Origin: Diadophis punctatus similis
Lineage: Eukaryota; Chordata; Lepidosauria; Squamata; Dipsadidae
DNA length: 64,000 nucleotides
Direction: 5' to 3'
Assembly: GCA_023053685.1 (NCBI GenBank)
Contig: JALIGW010000058.1
Coordinates: forward strand, 1,762,637-1,826,636
How positions within the stretch are numbered: position 1 is the first letter of the stretch; each line of letters starts with the position of its first letter. The notes below the pieces were generated by a model. That model was not told the DNA's origin, ran no database searches, and saw nothing but the letters and a program-made list of their open reading frames with translations. A program made the position numbers and the translations under genes. This document shows, in pieces, positions 1 to 54,780 of this stretch.

Positions 1-468
1 AGTCACTTCCCCATTCCTGACCTGAGAACGGAGCACTGCAAGCCAGAAGCACAACCATGATGCTTAAGAACACACAGCACAGACTAGAGACCCTGCCAAA
101 CACAACAAGAATAACTGCTGGACAAACACATATGTGAACCAAGTAGAATTTTTTTTTGGTTAAAAAAAACAATATAAAAAGGATGAGATTATAAACACAT
201 GTTCTTTTCTCACAGCGATTTCCACATCTCCCCCCCCCAAAAAAAACCCCTTTGCATTTCCTTCTGCATTTCTCCGAAGAGTGCAAGGGTTACCAAATTG
301 GTAAGATTCTCCCACTTGTTTCTATGCTTCACCCCTGTGAGGTAGGCCAGTCCGAACGTGACCTTAAGACACCTGGTGAGCTTCAGAGCTGGGCATTTTT
401 TCCTCCAAATTCTAGCAATATTTCCGTAGGTGCCATCAGGACTTTATTTTAAACCACTCTGGAAAATG
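1..468. other. Unclassified 3' flank
   Basis: No coding exon is recognised. The stretch at about 252-450 reads like a degraded tRNA-derived SINE (a CCTGTGAGGTAGG segment), but I cannot name it. Confidence 0.3.
443..448 (-). terminator. Possible polyadenylation signal AATAAA
   Basis: AATAAA on the minus strand about 1.7 kb beyond the KIAA1755 stop. It is the only canonical hexamer I noticed in the 3' flank, but the intervening sequence is mostly transposon and simple repeat, so its use is uncertain. Confidence 0.2.
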
Positions 469-625
469 TCTATGGAGATTCTCCGTCATCCAGGTCAAGG
501 CTGTCCCAAAGGTGCCTTTTCAAAAGGCCGCTGGGCCTTCTCTCTTTTCCCTTCAAGACGTTTCGCTTCTCAAGAATCGAAGAAGCTTCTTGGATGAGAA
601 GCAAAACCAATACCACTTTTTTGAA
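469..625 (-). mobile_element. Penelope-like element 3' fragment
   Basis: Contains the family signature: a 'GTCATCCAGGTCA' segment, a 'GTCCCAAAGGTGC' segment and AAGACGTTTCGCTTCTC. The same block recurs at 3.7, 7.6, 22.5-24.1, 52.9 and 56.6 kb, where one copy carries a GIY-YIG endonuclease segment. Confidence 0.6.
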
Positions 626-684
626 ATGTTAAGAAACTTTGGACTCACGTCTCTAAGAATGAACAGTGATCCAGCCTTAGTGTA

Positions 685-752
685 GGAGGAGGAGGAGGAG
701 GAGGAGGAGGAGGAGGAGGAGGAGGAGGAGGAGGAGGAGGAGGAGAAGGAGA
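685..752 (+). repeat. (GGA)n microsatellite
   Basis: Uninterrupted GGA trinucleotide run ending in an AAG/TAG-rich tail, directly left of a hAT insertion. Confidence 0.95.
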
Positions 753-773
753 AGTAGTAGTCATCCATTAAAT

Positions 774-1556
774 CAGGGGTCCCCAACCTTTTGGACCTCA
801 GGGACCACTCAATTCATAATTTTAAATCCCGCGGACCACTAATATGATCTGCCTAATGACCAGCTGGGTGGGCGTGGCTGGGTGGTCATGTGACTGGGTA
901 GGCGTGGCAAACTTGATGTCACTCACGTGAAGGGGCGCCTCGCCGGCCTCTACTCGCCCCTCCCCTCCCTGCCACTCCTTGCCTGCCCACCCAGGCTCCT
1001 TAGGGCCCCAAGAGGAAGAAGTTGTTGGAGCTAAGCAGGCACCACGAGAAAGAGATGGCAAAACAGTTCAGTTCAAATTGGATCTGCCGAGAAGGAGGCT
1101 CAGCAGAAGCACCTCACTGAGGACTAGGAGCATAGGCTTTCCAAGCAGAGGGAAGACCTGCGGGAGTGCAAGGCCAGGTACAGGTGCCTGGAGGCTCAGT
1201 GGGCTGAGATGGTCAGCCAGTTCCAGGCCATGATGCAGTCTCACTGGAACAAGGCCCTCCAGTTCTTCACCACCACCAGTGCTTCCCTCCAGCCTTCGTC
1301 CAAAGCCCCGCACCAGGAGGCTGAAGCAGACCCCAAGTCAGAATTTCTGCCCCTCTCTGCCCCGCACAAAAAGACCCCAAAGGGGGAGACTCTCTGCAGC
1401 AACACAAGCGTTCATTGCATGTATCCGGCCCAGGGGCCGTAGTTTGAGGACCCCTGATTTAGTGCAATATAAAAAATGCAAATAATTTTTCTGCAGACCA
1501 CCAAAATTTTCTCACGGACCCCCAGTGGTCCACGGACCCCCAGTTGGTGACTGCTG
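774..1556. mobile_element. hAT element carrying a foreign coding-like segment
   Basis: Flanked by the perfect 8-bp duplication CATTAAAT (766-773 and 1557-1564). The left end is CAGGGGTCCCCAACC, and the right end (GTTGGTGACTGCTG) is its diverged inverted match. The outer parts match the second copy at 52640-52810, but bases about 900-1440 are absent there. That insert reads, with stops, as a charged coiled-coil protein including EAQWAEMVSQFQAMMQSHWN, which may resemble centrobin (uncertain). Confidence 0.7.
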
Positions 1557-1599
1557 CATTAAATCATGTCTCTGGGCCAGGAAGAAGAAGAAAGAGGAG

Positions 1600-1710
1600 G
1601 AGGAGGATTGTGGAGTCCTTGGTGGTCTCTGAGCTTGGTTGTTTCTTTGTGGATGTTTCATGACTCAACTAAGGAACATCCTCAGTGCTAGAAAGGAGTT
1701 AGGTTTGCAG
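1600..1710 (-). repeat. HHR-like repeat unit (single)
   Basis: Unit of the family clustered at 12-13.7 kb: GAGCTTGGTTGTTT, GTTTCATGACTCAACTAAGG, TCAGTGCTAG read on the plus strand, so the ribozyme-like sense is minus. Confidence 0.7.
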
Positions 1711-1711
1711 A

Positions 1712-1911
1712 GGGGAAGGAAGGAAGGAAGGAAGGAAGGAAGGAAGGAAGGAAGGAAATGAGAAGGAAGAAAGGAAGGAAGGGAATGAGAAGGAAGGAAG
1801 GAAGGAAGGAAGGAATGAAGGAAGGAAGGAAGGAAGGAAGGAAGGAAGGAAGGAAGGAAGGAAGGAAGGAAGGAAGGAAGGAAGGAAGGAAGGAAGGAAG
1901 GAAGGAAGGAG
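1712..1911 (+). repeat. (GGAA)n microsatellite
   Basis: About 200 bp of GGAA tetranucleotide with a few GAAT/GAGA interruptions. Confidence 0.95.
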
Positions 1912-2035
1912 GAGGACTACTCTGGGGTCCTTGATCCTCTCTGAGCTGGGTTGTTTTCTTGCAGACGTTTGATTACCTGACAAGGTACCATCATCAGTGC
2001 TAGATGGGAGTGAGGTTTGCTCTCTTTATATATAC
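1912..2035 (-). repeat. HHR-like repeat unit with TATA-like flank
   Basis: Minus-strand unit with CTGATGATGG, TCAAACGTCTGCAAG and AACAACCCAGCTCAGAG. Before the unit (minus sense) comes CACTAGTATATATAAAG, similar to the CACTAGTGTATAAAC before the unit at 35.5 kb, suggesting a shared upstream part of a longer element. Confidence 0.6.
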
Positions 2036-2181
2036 TAGTGGCTTGCCATATCAGAGTGAAGAAACAGAACTGGGCTTTGGGCGAAAATCCAGCTGGGATA
2101 CTGGAGCACCCAACCCACCAGGAATGTTTTCTGCACCAGATCCCAAAGAAGACCTAGAGATAATCCAGAATTCCAGCCCCT

Positions 2182-46304
<44,123 letters not shown>

Positions 46305-46307
<3 letters not shown>

Positions 46308-46420
46308 GGCTCCTTCGGAAGTGGCGCTGAGGGGGGGGCAGAGAGGCCGGAGGGGGCACCCCCAGACCCCAATTGCCTTCCTTCCCCGGGGATCACTGGA
46401 CGGCCGCTTTCCTGTGGCTC
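46305..46420 (-). CDS. KIAA1755: KIAA1755 candidate exon 1 (5' UTR plus start ATG)
   Basis: Exon 2 begins directly at the codon after the conserved initiator Met, so the ATG must close an upstream exon. On the minus strand the sequence GAGCCATG is followed at once by GTAATG, a donor of the same form as the one after exon 6. The ATG is at 46307-46305 with a purine at -3, inside a CpG-rich block. The 5' limit given is arbitrary because no transcription start can be read. The alternative is another upstream exon ending in ATG that I missed. Confidence 0.5.
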
Positions 46421-46754
46421 TCCCCGGCTCCCCCATCGGGGTCCCGCTCAGGCATTCTGCACAAGAGGCTCTGCTCGGGCGGGGCTGGGGAGGGAGGGAG
46501 GGAGGGGGCGCCGGATGGGATCCAGGTGTGCTTCGCCCCGGGCGACGGCCTGGCTGCCCCCCTCCTCCTCCCTGCAACCGAGGACGCCCCCCGACCCAGC
46601 GCTGGCTCCTCTCGGTCCGGCCCTGGAGCGCCTCGCGAAGAGAGAAGGGCTCTCGGTCGGGGGGTAGAGGAGGGGGTGGGAGGGGAATGGAGGGAAGGGG
46701 TGGAGGGAAGCGGCTGGCCCGCTCTGGAAAAACTCCCTTCCTCTCCTCCTCTTT

Positions 46755-46756
46755 TG

Positions 46757-46795
<39 letters not shown>

Positions 46796-47035
46796 TCACA
46801 CACACACACACTCTTTCTGTCTCTCTTTCTCTCTCTCTCTTTTGCTCTGTTGCTCTCATGCACTCTCTCACACACTTTCTCTCTCCTCCTCCTCTCTCTT
46901 TCTCTTTGGCTCTCATACGTTTTCTCTCTCTTTTTTCTCTTTGTTTCTCATTTGCTCTCATGCATTCTCTTTTTTTCTCTCTCTCTCTTTCTCTCCCCCC
47001 CCTCTCTCTCACACACACACTGTCCCCGGGCTGCA
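46755..47035 (+). repeat. (CT)n/(CA)n low-complexity tract
   Basis: CTCTCT and CACACA runs with TTTCTC variants, immediately upstream of the presumed promoter. Confidence 0.9.
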
Positions 47036-47555
47036 AAGGACTCCAGAGCTATGCCAACCCTGCAGAACAGGGGCCCTCTTTGTGTCCTGGGTCCTGCCCT
47101 GCGCCCAGACAGCCTGAGAACAGCACAGCTTCCTTGCCCGCAGGAGTGGGGAGGGGGCCCTTGCAGTTTTTAACACTTGCAGTTGCCGTTGGGGTCTTGC
47201 AAGAAGCCCATCCTGACTCCAGTCCAGGCCGCCTCCTGCTTGGCCAGCCTTTCTTTCTGCCAAGAAGCCCCTTCCCAATCCTTCCTCCCACCCACCCCCA
47301 TCAGCTTCTTTCTCATTCCCTTCCTGAAAGGGGCCCTGACCGCCCCCCCCTCCTGTCAATAGGGAGCTTAGCTGGAGATGCCAAGGAGGGAAGCAAAGAG
47401 GGAGAGAGGCTGGCTGAGAATCCCCCCAAACGAGGAATCTACTTTGTTCACAGCCATGGAGATGGGGGGAGGGGGTATTGCCAAGGAAGGGGGCAGGAAG
47501 GGAAGATCCTCTCCACCCTCAAGCCCCCAGGAAAACTTCTATTCCTTTGAAAATG
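47035..47555. other. Unclassified sequence upstream of the gene
   Basis: GC-moderate unique DNA. The open frames here are not protein-like. Confidence 0.35.
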
Positions 47556-47952
<397 letters not shown>

Positions 47953-47999
47953 TCTCTCTCTCTCTCTCTTTCCTCATTCCTTCCTTCCCATCCACCTTT

Positions 48000-48310
48000 A
48001 TTATTATTATTTTACAAGTAACTCAAGGCAGCAAACATACATAATATTCCTCCTCCTATTTTCCCGTGAGGTGAGTTGGCTGAGAGAGGGGGACTGGCCC
48101 AAGGTCACCCACCTGGCGGCTTTCCTGGCTTGGGTGGGATTTGAACTCAGAGTCCCCTGCTTTCTAACCTGTTGCCTTAACCTTTACACCAGGCATCTCC
48201 AAACTTGGCAACTTTAAGATGTGTGGGCTTCATCTTCCAGAATGGCTGAGGAATCCTGGGAGTTGAAGTCCACACGTCTTAAAGTCGCCAACTTTGGAAA
48301 CCCCCTGACC
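48000..48310 (-). mobile_element. tRNA-SINE without expansion, and foldback MITE
   Basis: Antisense SINE 48000-48192 (GGATTTGAACTCAGAGTCC, GCCTTAACCTTTACACC) carrying a single copy of the segment expanded elsewhere. Foldback MITE at 48192-48310. Confidence 0.75.
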
Positions 48311-48900
48311 TAGACCAAACTGCCTCTCGGCTGAGAGTTTAGCAAGTGAATTCACAAGGGTGGGAGAACAGCTGGTTCTGTTTGCTCCTGGAAGGGGTAA
48401 CTGCGATGGGCTAGCCATATGATGCCACCCTGGTCTGTCACCATGGATTTATGGGGCAGCTTCCACCAGAAGTCCCCCCCCCCCCAGGGAGCAGAGCCCT
48501 CCCTCCCCATCAAGGCCTTCTCCTCTGACCAAATTAGCTGTGATGGCCCGAGACTCGCTTGTTAAGTTCATCGGAGGGAGCCCTTTGGAAGGCGGGGGCG
48601 TTGGTGAAATCCACAATAAAGACATTGGAAGCGACAGAGCGAAAACCGAACGGGGAATTTAACGTTCAGATTGATCGGCCTCTGTGACAAATCGCAGCCG
48701 ACATTCCTATGATTGAAAAAAACCTAGTTGGACTTATTAAACGTAGCCGTCAAAAGACGCCTTAACGTAGAGAACAGAAATCGACAAAGGCTACAAGGTG
48801 CCGGGATTTGCAGGTCGACATTGCAAACAAAAATTGAGAGATGTGGACCTAGTATAAATTCTTACTGAGGTGTAAGGGTGCAATACTTTGCATTTTTGGC
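48310..48900. other. Unique sequence, possible conserved element
   Basis: From about 48530 to 48850 the sequence is repeat-free, CpG-moderate and even in composition. No exon recognised. Confidence 0.3.
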
Positions 48901-49440
48901 TAGTGGTCCAGTTTGGTTTGGTGGTAAGGTGCTGGCCTAGGAATCAGGAAACGGTGAATTCTAGTTCCGCCTTACAAAGCTGGCTGGGTGTCTTTAGGGC
49001 TAATCACAAGGAGACGGTGAGTTCTAGTTCTGCCTTATGCATGAAAACCAGCTAGGTGACTCTGGGCCAATCACCAGGAGACAGCGAGTTCTAGTTCTGT
49101 TTCACACATGAAAGCTGGCAGGGTGACTTTGGGCCAATCACCAGGAGACTGTGAGTTCTAGTCCCGCCTTAGCCATGAAAGCCAGCTGAGTGACTCTGGG
49201 CCAATCACCAGGAGACAGTAAGTTCTAGTCCCGCCTTAGCCATGGAAACCAGCTGGGTGACTTTGGGCCAATCACCAGGAGACGGTGAGTTCTAGTCCCA
49301 CCTTAGGCACGAGAGCCAGTCAGGTGACTCAATCCTTCTCTAATCTCAATCCACCATGCAGGGTTGTTGTTGGGGGGGGGAAGGAGGAAGAAACAGTATT
49401 AGGTATATTTGCCGCCCTGAGTTACGTATAAACAATTTTA
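48900..49440 (+). repeat. tRNA-SINE with internal minisatellite (about 6-7 units)
   Basis: Head GTGGTAAGGTGCTGGCCTAG, repeated ACGGTGAGTTCTAGTTC, GGGCCAATCACCAGGAGAC units, tail GCAGGGTTGTTGTTGGGG. Confidence 0.88.
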
Positions 49441-49760
49441 AAAGGAAAAAAAATCAATAAATAAATAAAACATAAAAATAAATGCTCCAAACCTTTAGAA
49501 TTTGGACTGTCAAAAGCCAAGAGAATTCGGATTGGCACTAATGAAAAGAGAACAATAATTAGATGCTGGTTTTACGAGGGTTCCATTGAAAAACAGGCCA
49601 ACATTGATGAATGATGCTGAATTAGGGAACTGGAATAACAACAACAGGAATAAACGAGGGAGATTTGAGCCAGAAGGAAGAACAAGTGAAGCAGGCGGAT
49701 GAGGCTTTGCAGCCCAACGAAAGACACGCAGTCCTTGTGACTTACGACCACAATGGAGCC
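49350..49760 (+). repeat. Duplicated composite block, copy 2
   Basis: Same order as 16115-16500: SINE tail, GCCAAGAGAATTCGGATTGG, GAAAAACAGGCCAACATTG, then a Tc1/mariner-like MITE start. Confidence 0.75.
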
Positions 49761-49789
49761 CAAAATTTATGTTGCTTAGCAAGACAGTT

Positions 49790-50147
49790 ATAATAATAAC
49801 TGGTTCTCTGGAACCAACTCCCCCCCCCAGAGATCCGATCTATCCCCACCTTGCTGGCCTTCCGGAAAGCTATTAAGACATGGCTCTTCCTGCAGGCGGG
49901 GTGATGTGACCGCTGAACATCTTAGGTCTCCCCCAGGTATGAATGTGTTGTTTGGCTTTTTAATTTTTTAATTAATGAATGAATCATTTATTATTTTTTG
50001 TTACTGTTTTTTTATATTGTTCTTATATTCTGTTGTTCGCCGCCCTGAGTCCCCAGGGAGTAGGGCGGCATATAAGAACAGCAAATAAATAAATAAAAAT
50101 AATAAAAAATAAAATAAAATAAAATAAAATAATAATATAATAATAAT

Positions 50148-50175
<28 letters not shown>
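49790..50175 (+). mobile_element. Non-LTR retrotransposon 3' end with A-rich tail
   Basis: CTTGCTGGCCTTCCGGAAAG, CCGCCCTGAGTCCCCAGGG, GGGCGGCATATAAG, then (AAAAT)n and (CAA)n. Confidence 0.75.
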
Positions 50176-50179
<4 letters not shown>

Positions 50180-50181
<2 letters not shown>

Positions 50182-50828
50182 GAGTTGGAAGGGACCTTGG
50201 AGGTCTTCTAGTCCAACCCCCTGCTTAGGCAGGAAACCCTACACCATTTCAGACAAGTGATTATCCAACATCTTCTTAAAAACGTCCACTATTGGAGCAT
50301 TCACAACTTCTGGAGGCAAGCTGTTCCACTGATTAATTGTTCTAACTGTCAGGAAATTTCTCCTTAGTTCTAAGTTGCTTCTCTCCTTGATTAGTTTCCA
50401 CCTATTGCTTCTTGTCCTACCCCCAGGTGCCTTGGAGAAAAGTTTGACTCCCTCTTCTTTGGGGCAACCCCTGAGATATTGGAAGACTGCTATCATGTCT
50501 CCCCTGGTCCTTCTTTTCCTTAAACTAGACATACCCAGTTCCTGCAACCGTTCTTCATATGTTTCGGCCTCCAGTCCCCTAATCATTTTTGTTGCTCTTC
50601 TCTGCACTCTTTCTAGAGTCTCCACATCTTTTTTACATCGCGGCGACCAAAACTGAACGCAGTATTCCAAGTGTGGCCTTACCAAGGCATTATAAAGTGG
50701 TATTAACACTTTGCGTGATCTTGATTCTATCCCTCTGTTAATGCAGCCTAGAACTGTGTTGGCTTTTTTGGCAGCTGCTGCTCACGGCTGGCTCATATTT
50801 AAATGGTTGTCCACTAGGACTCCAAGAT
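50180..50828 (-). mobile_element. CR1 LINE, long antisense copy
   Basis: Minus-strand frame gives PLYNALVRPHLEYCVQFWSP and [20 protein letters not shown]. It is broken at CCAAGAT by a hAT composite; a short continuation appears at about 52000-52060. Confidence 0.88.
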
Positions 50829-51999
50829 TAAGGTGACCAGACGTCCCGCTTTTGGCGGGACAGACACGCTTTTCAAGCGTGTGTCCCGCGTCCCGCATTC
50901 TTTCCAAAAAGTCACGCTTTTTTGGAAAGAATGCCCGACGAAACAGCGGGACGTCTGGTCACCTTACAGCAGTGCTCTCCAACCGGTGTGCCGCGGCACA
51001 CTGGTGTGCCTTGAGGCCATGCCAAGTGTGCCGTGGCAAAAGGGGCAGGGCGGGCGGGGCAGGGCGGGGCGCGCGTCCTACCTGGGACTTTTCATAGTAG
51101 CTCCAGTCACGTTCCTTGCTAATAGTGTCCAGAGCAGAGCAGCCCCTTCCAAAAGATCGCGAGACGTTATCTTTTGGAAGGGGCTGCTCTGCTCTGGGCG
51201 CTATTAGCAAGGAATGTGACTGGAGCTACCGGGAAAAGTCCCAGGTAGGACGCGCGTCTCGCGCTGGGAGTTGGGTGGGCGGGGCAGGACTGGCGGGCGG
51301 GACGGGGCGCGCGTCCTACCTGGGACTTTTCCCAGTAGCTCCAGTCGCGTTCCTTGCTAATAGCGTCCAGAGCAGAGCAGCCCCTTCCAAAAGATCGCCA
51401 GAATGATGGGATTTGCAAATGCCAGAGATCACCATGGCAACCACAAACGGTTGGGGGCGACGCACCCCTTCTAAAGGGCCGGCCCGGGCATCATCTCCGA
51501 AGCCTCCCTCCTTCCCACCCCCCACTACCTGAGCGATGGAGGCGCGGCGGCCGGTTTGGGGCTCGGGGCGGACCCCGGAGGCCCCACCACCCCCGCCGGA
51601 TCGCACAGAGCTGCCGCTGTTGCCCTGGGGCCGGGCGGGCGACCGGGAGACCGCGGTGCTTGGATGCCTGGAGCTCGCGACAGAGACCTAGCCTCGAGCC
51701 CGCCATGGGCTGCTGCGGGAGCGCCGCCTCACAGGTAAGCTGCCGGCTGCCTCCTTTCCCCGCCTCCCGCCTCCCGTTCGTCGCTTGCCAGCCCAAGCCA
51801 CTGCCGGCTCCCGAAGGGGAGGCGGGAGGCGAGGAAAAGCCTCCCGCCTCCCCCCCCCACCTGGACGCCGACATTTGCTTTGTTTTGCCCTCTGCGCATG
51901 CGCAGCGTTCTGCGCATGCGCAGAGGGCAAAACTCAAATGGCGGCGCCGAGGCGGGCCCGCCCCCCGTCCCGCTTAAAAAAAAAAATCTGGTCACTTTA
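50829..51999. mobile_element. Nested hAT composite with CpG-rich captured segment
   Basis: Left end TAAGGTGACCAGACGTCCCG; right end CCGTCCCGC, an A-run, then TCTGGTCACTTTA. The flanks CCAAGAT and TCAAGAT belong to one interrupted CR1. Inside are a complete small foldback (50829-50966), a second hAT head (GTGTGCCGCGGCACAC), three alternating 87-bp inverted repeats (51071-51395) and a CpG-rich block with an exon-like start (51704-51733). Confidence 0.7.
51704..51733 (+). other. Exon-like start ATG + donor inside the hAT composite
   Basis: ATG followed by nine codons (MGCCGSAASQ) and CACAG|GTAAGC, in a CpG-rich context. MGCC is a plausible N-myristoylation/palmitoylation start. I do not recognise the gene. 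Position inside transposon ends suggests a captured first exon, but an active host exon is not excluded. Confidence 0.3.
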
Positions 52000-52059
52000 T
52001 CAAGATCCCTCTCACAGTTACTACTGTTGAGCAAGGTACCACCTATACTGTACCTGTGC

Positions 52060-52315
52060 ATTTTGCCCCATTTTATGACCTTTCCTGCCACTGTTGTGAA
52101 TCACTGCAGTTGTTAAGGAAGTCACATGGTTGAGTGAATCTGGCTTTCCCCATTGACTTTGCTTGTCAGAAGGTCCAAAAGGGGACACAGCGACCGTCAT
52201 CAATACGAGTCGGTTGCCAAGCGTCTGAATTTTGATCACCTGACAGTGGGGAATACTACAACGGTCGTAAGTCACTTTTTCCAGTGCCGTTGTAACTTCG
52301 GCCACTACATCAACT
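52060..52315. mobile_element. Tc1/mariner-like MITE
   Basis: CATTTTGCCCCATTTTATGAC, CCGTCATCAATACGAGTCGG, CAGTGCCGTTGTAACTTCGG. Confidence 0.8.
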
Positions 52316-52639
52316 GTTTTTTAAAAATTTAAATATGTGTGTTTTCATAGTGTGGATCTTGTTCCTGGGCTAAAGAGGAATTGCTAACCTCATCCAGGGT
52401 TTGCACAGACACGATGTCATTGTGGGCAGGTTGCAGATTGCAACCTGTCTTCCTGATTGTGTTTTCCCCAAATCTTTTCCCACCTACCGGTAATTATTTC
52501 GTGTTGTGTCTTTCACGCAATTACAGGGTCTGTGCGCTGCCAAAGACTTTGGGAGTCAAGAGTGGCAGTTCCAGACTTCGGCTGACCGGAGGGATGTCTG
52601 GAATGGGCTCAGGAGGGGGTGGGCGGGTGGGCAGAGGGG

Positions 52640-52810
52640 TAGACCACTAAATTCATAATTTTAAATCCCGCGGACCACTAATATGATTTTTTTAAAAAAA
52701 GATAAATAGTATCTAGTGCAATATAAAAAAATGCAAATAATTTTTTTGTGGACCACCAAAATTTTCTCACGGACCATCAGTGGTCCACGGACCACTGGTT
52801 GGTGACCACT
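52640..52810. mobile_element. hAT element fragment, no foreign insert
   Basis: AATCCCGCGGACCACTAATA and CACGGACCATCAGTGGTCC match the two outer parts of the 774-1556 element. Confidence 0.75.
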
Positions 52811-52864
52811 GGACTAGATGACCTACAAGGTCCCTTCCAACTGCAATTGTTATTCTGTTCTGTT

Positions 52865-53100
52865 CATTAAAATTCTCAGTCATCCAGGCCATGGTTGTCC
52901 CAAAGGTGCTTTTTTTCAAAAGGCAACTGGACTGGAAGATGTTTCGCTTCTCATCCAAGAAGCTTCTCCACTTCTGACTGAATGGTGGAGGATGGAAGGA
53001 TCTATATTCCTTGCAGTCATCTGGTCGTTAGGACTCTCTCTGAGAATCGTTGAGGCCATATCTGTGCCCCCAGGGTGACCTGAATCAGGATGCCAATGGG
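52865..53100 (-). mobile_element. Penelope-like element 3' fragment
   Basis: GTCATCCAGGCCATGGTTG, ATGTTTCGCTTCTCATCCAA, GGATCTATATTCCTTGCAG. Confidence 0.7.
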
Positions 53101-53189
53101 GGTGCAACCTTTTTGGAACTGCTGAAAGGACTTTGGTGCAGACAAGGAAGAGGAGGAGAATCGTGCGGTCTTTGGTGTTCTCTGATCTT

Positions 53190-53511
53190 GAACATCATCA
53201 GTGCTAGAAGGGAGGAGGGATTGTGGAGAGGAGGAGGAGAAACGGGAAAAGAGGAGGAGGAGGAAAACTGAGGGGGTTCTTGGTGTTCTTTCAACTTGGC
53301 TGCATTTTCTTGCAAATATTTTATTATCCAAATAGGGAACTTGTATCAGTTCTAACCCTAACCCTAACCAGACCTAGCATGGATGATGTTACCTAGACAG
53401 GTAGCAAAAGGTCTTTAGGAAAACAACCAAGCTGAGGGAGCACTAAGGACCTCACAGTCCTCCTCCTCCTCCTCCTCCTCCTCCTCCTCCTCCTCCTCCT
53501 CCTCCTCCTCC

Positions 53512-53542
<31 letters not shown>

Positions 53543-53920
53543 TGCAAACCTCCCTCCCTTCTAGCACTGATGATGTTCCCTAGTTGGGTCATGAAATGTC
53601 TGCAATAAAAGAACCAAGCTCAGAGAGAACCCAGGATCTAATCCTCCTCCTCTCCTCTTCTTCCTCCTCTCTGCAAACCTCCCTCCCTTCTAGCACTGAT
53701 GATGTTCCCTAGTTGGGCCATGAAACATCTGCAAGAAAAGAACCAAGCTCAGAGAGCACCAAGGAACCCCCCCCTCCTCCTCCTCCTCTTCTTCTTCTTC
53801 TTCCTCCTCTCTACAAACCCGCCTCCCTTCTAGCACTGATGATGTTCCCTAGTTGGGTCACGAAACATCTGCAAGAAAGCCCCCAAGCTCAGGGATGACC
53901 GAGAGCTCCACCGTTCAATC
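53190..53920. repeat. HHR-like repeat cluster with (CTC)n and telomere-like motif
   Basis: An antisense partial unit (53190-53350), then sense units near 53375, 53560, 53690 and 53830. A 80-bp CTC array lies at 53455-53535 and a CTAACCCTAACCCTAACC motif at 53354-53371. Confidence 0.85.
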
Positions 53921-53929
53921 CCGAACAGC

Positions 53930-54780
53930 AGATATTCTCTTCTCTTGGCGTATCTCACTTTTTTAAAAAAAAGATGCCATTACAGAATGCCCACAGGGAG
54001 ATCCAAGGGGCCTCCGAAAAGGAAGTTGGGAGATGCTGCTTGACCATCTCTGATCCCAACCGAGAACATTGGAAGCCGGCCTCCTGAGTCCCGAGGAAGA
54101 GGTCATGTGAACGCTCACAGTTCTCTGGCCTTCGGTTGCTTATTCATGCGGTTTACCCGGCGCCTCAATCCAAACAGATCTTAGGCTTAGGGTTGCAGAT
54201 GCTAATGTTATCCCAAACCCCTTGGAATACATAATGCAAAAGATGAGTCACGGTCAAAAAGAGGAACAACATTGGTGGGTAAACAAATAAGGTATTTGGC
54301 ACGCGAGTATCAGGAATAAAGCAAGATTGAACTAATAACGTTTTGCAACGGGCAGTGGTTACAATAGCTCCACAGAATTAATCTAAAGAAGACAAAAAAA
54401 ATAAGGTGGTGCTCCAGGTCATTTTGCAAGCCTCCATCCAACCAGAAGGGAACTTTCCAAAGTTTCCTGCCAAGAGTTGCTACAAGCCGGAGGGAATTGC
54501 GTGGACAGGAAACAGGACATTCTGTTTACCCGCCCCCACCCCCCAAAATCCAGTTGGTCCTTCTCTAGCCGGTGGTCTTGGCAGATCATGAGAAGCCCCA
54601 GTTCCAGGAAGGGTGAAACCAAGGCCAGCCACATCTGCAATTCCCCAGCTGTGGCATTGGATCCCTTCCCTCCAGCGTGCTCCCTGAGCTGGCTGAACCT
54701 TTGAGTCCATCCAGGTGGTGGGAGAGAGTTAGTCTACAAAAGGACTGGTCAAAAGGCCGAGGACTGGTCAAAAGGCCGAG
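53930..54780. other. Unclassified intergenic sequence
   Basis: No exon recognised. 54280-54400 resembles an antisense retroelement end (AATAAGGTATTTGGC) but is not assignable. Confidence 0.3.

Noticed and set aside
1..2180. DH/PH exons of KIAA1755 in the left flank
   Set aside because: No frame with conserved DH motifs on the minus strand; the region is repeats and a hAT element.
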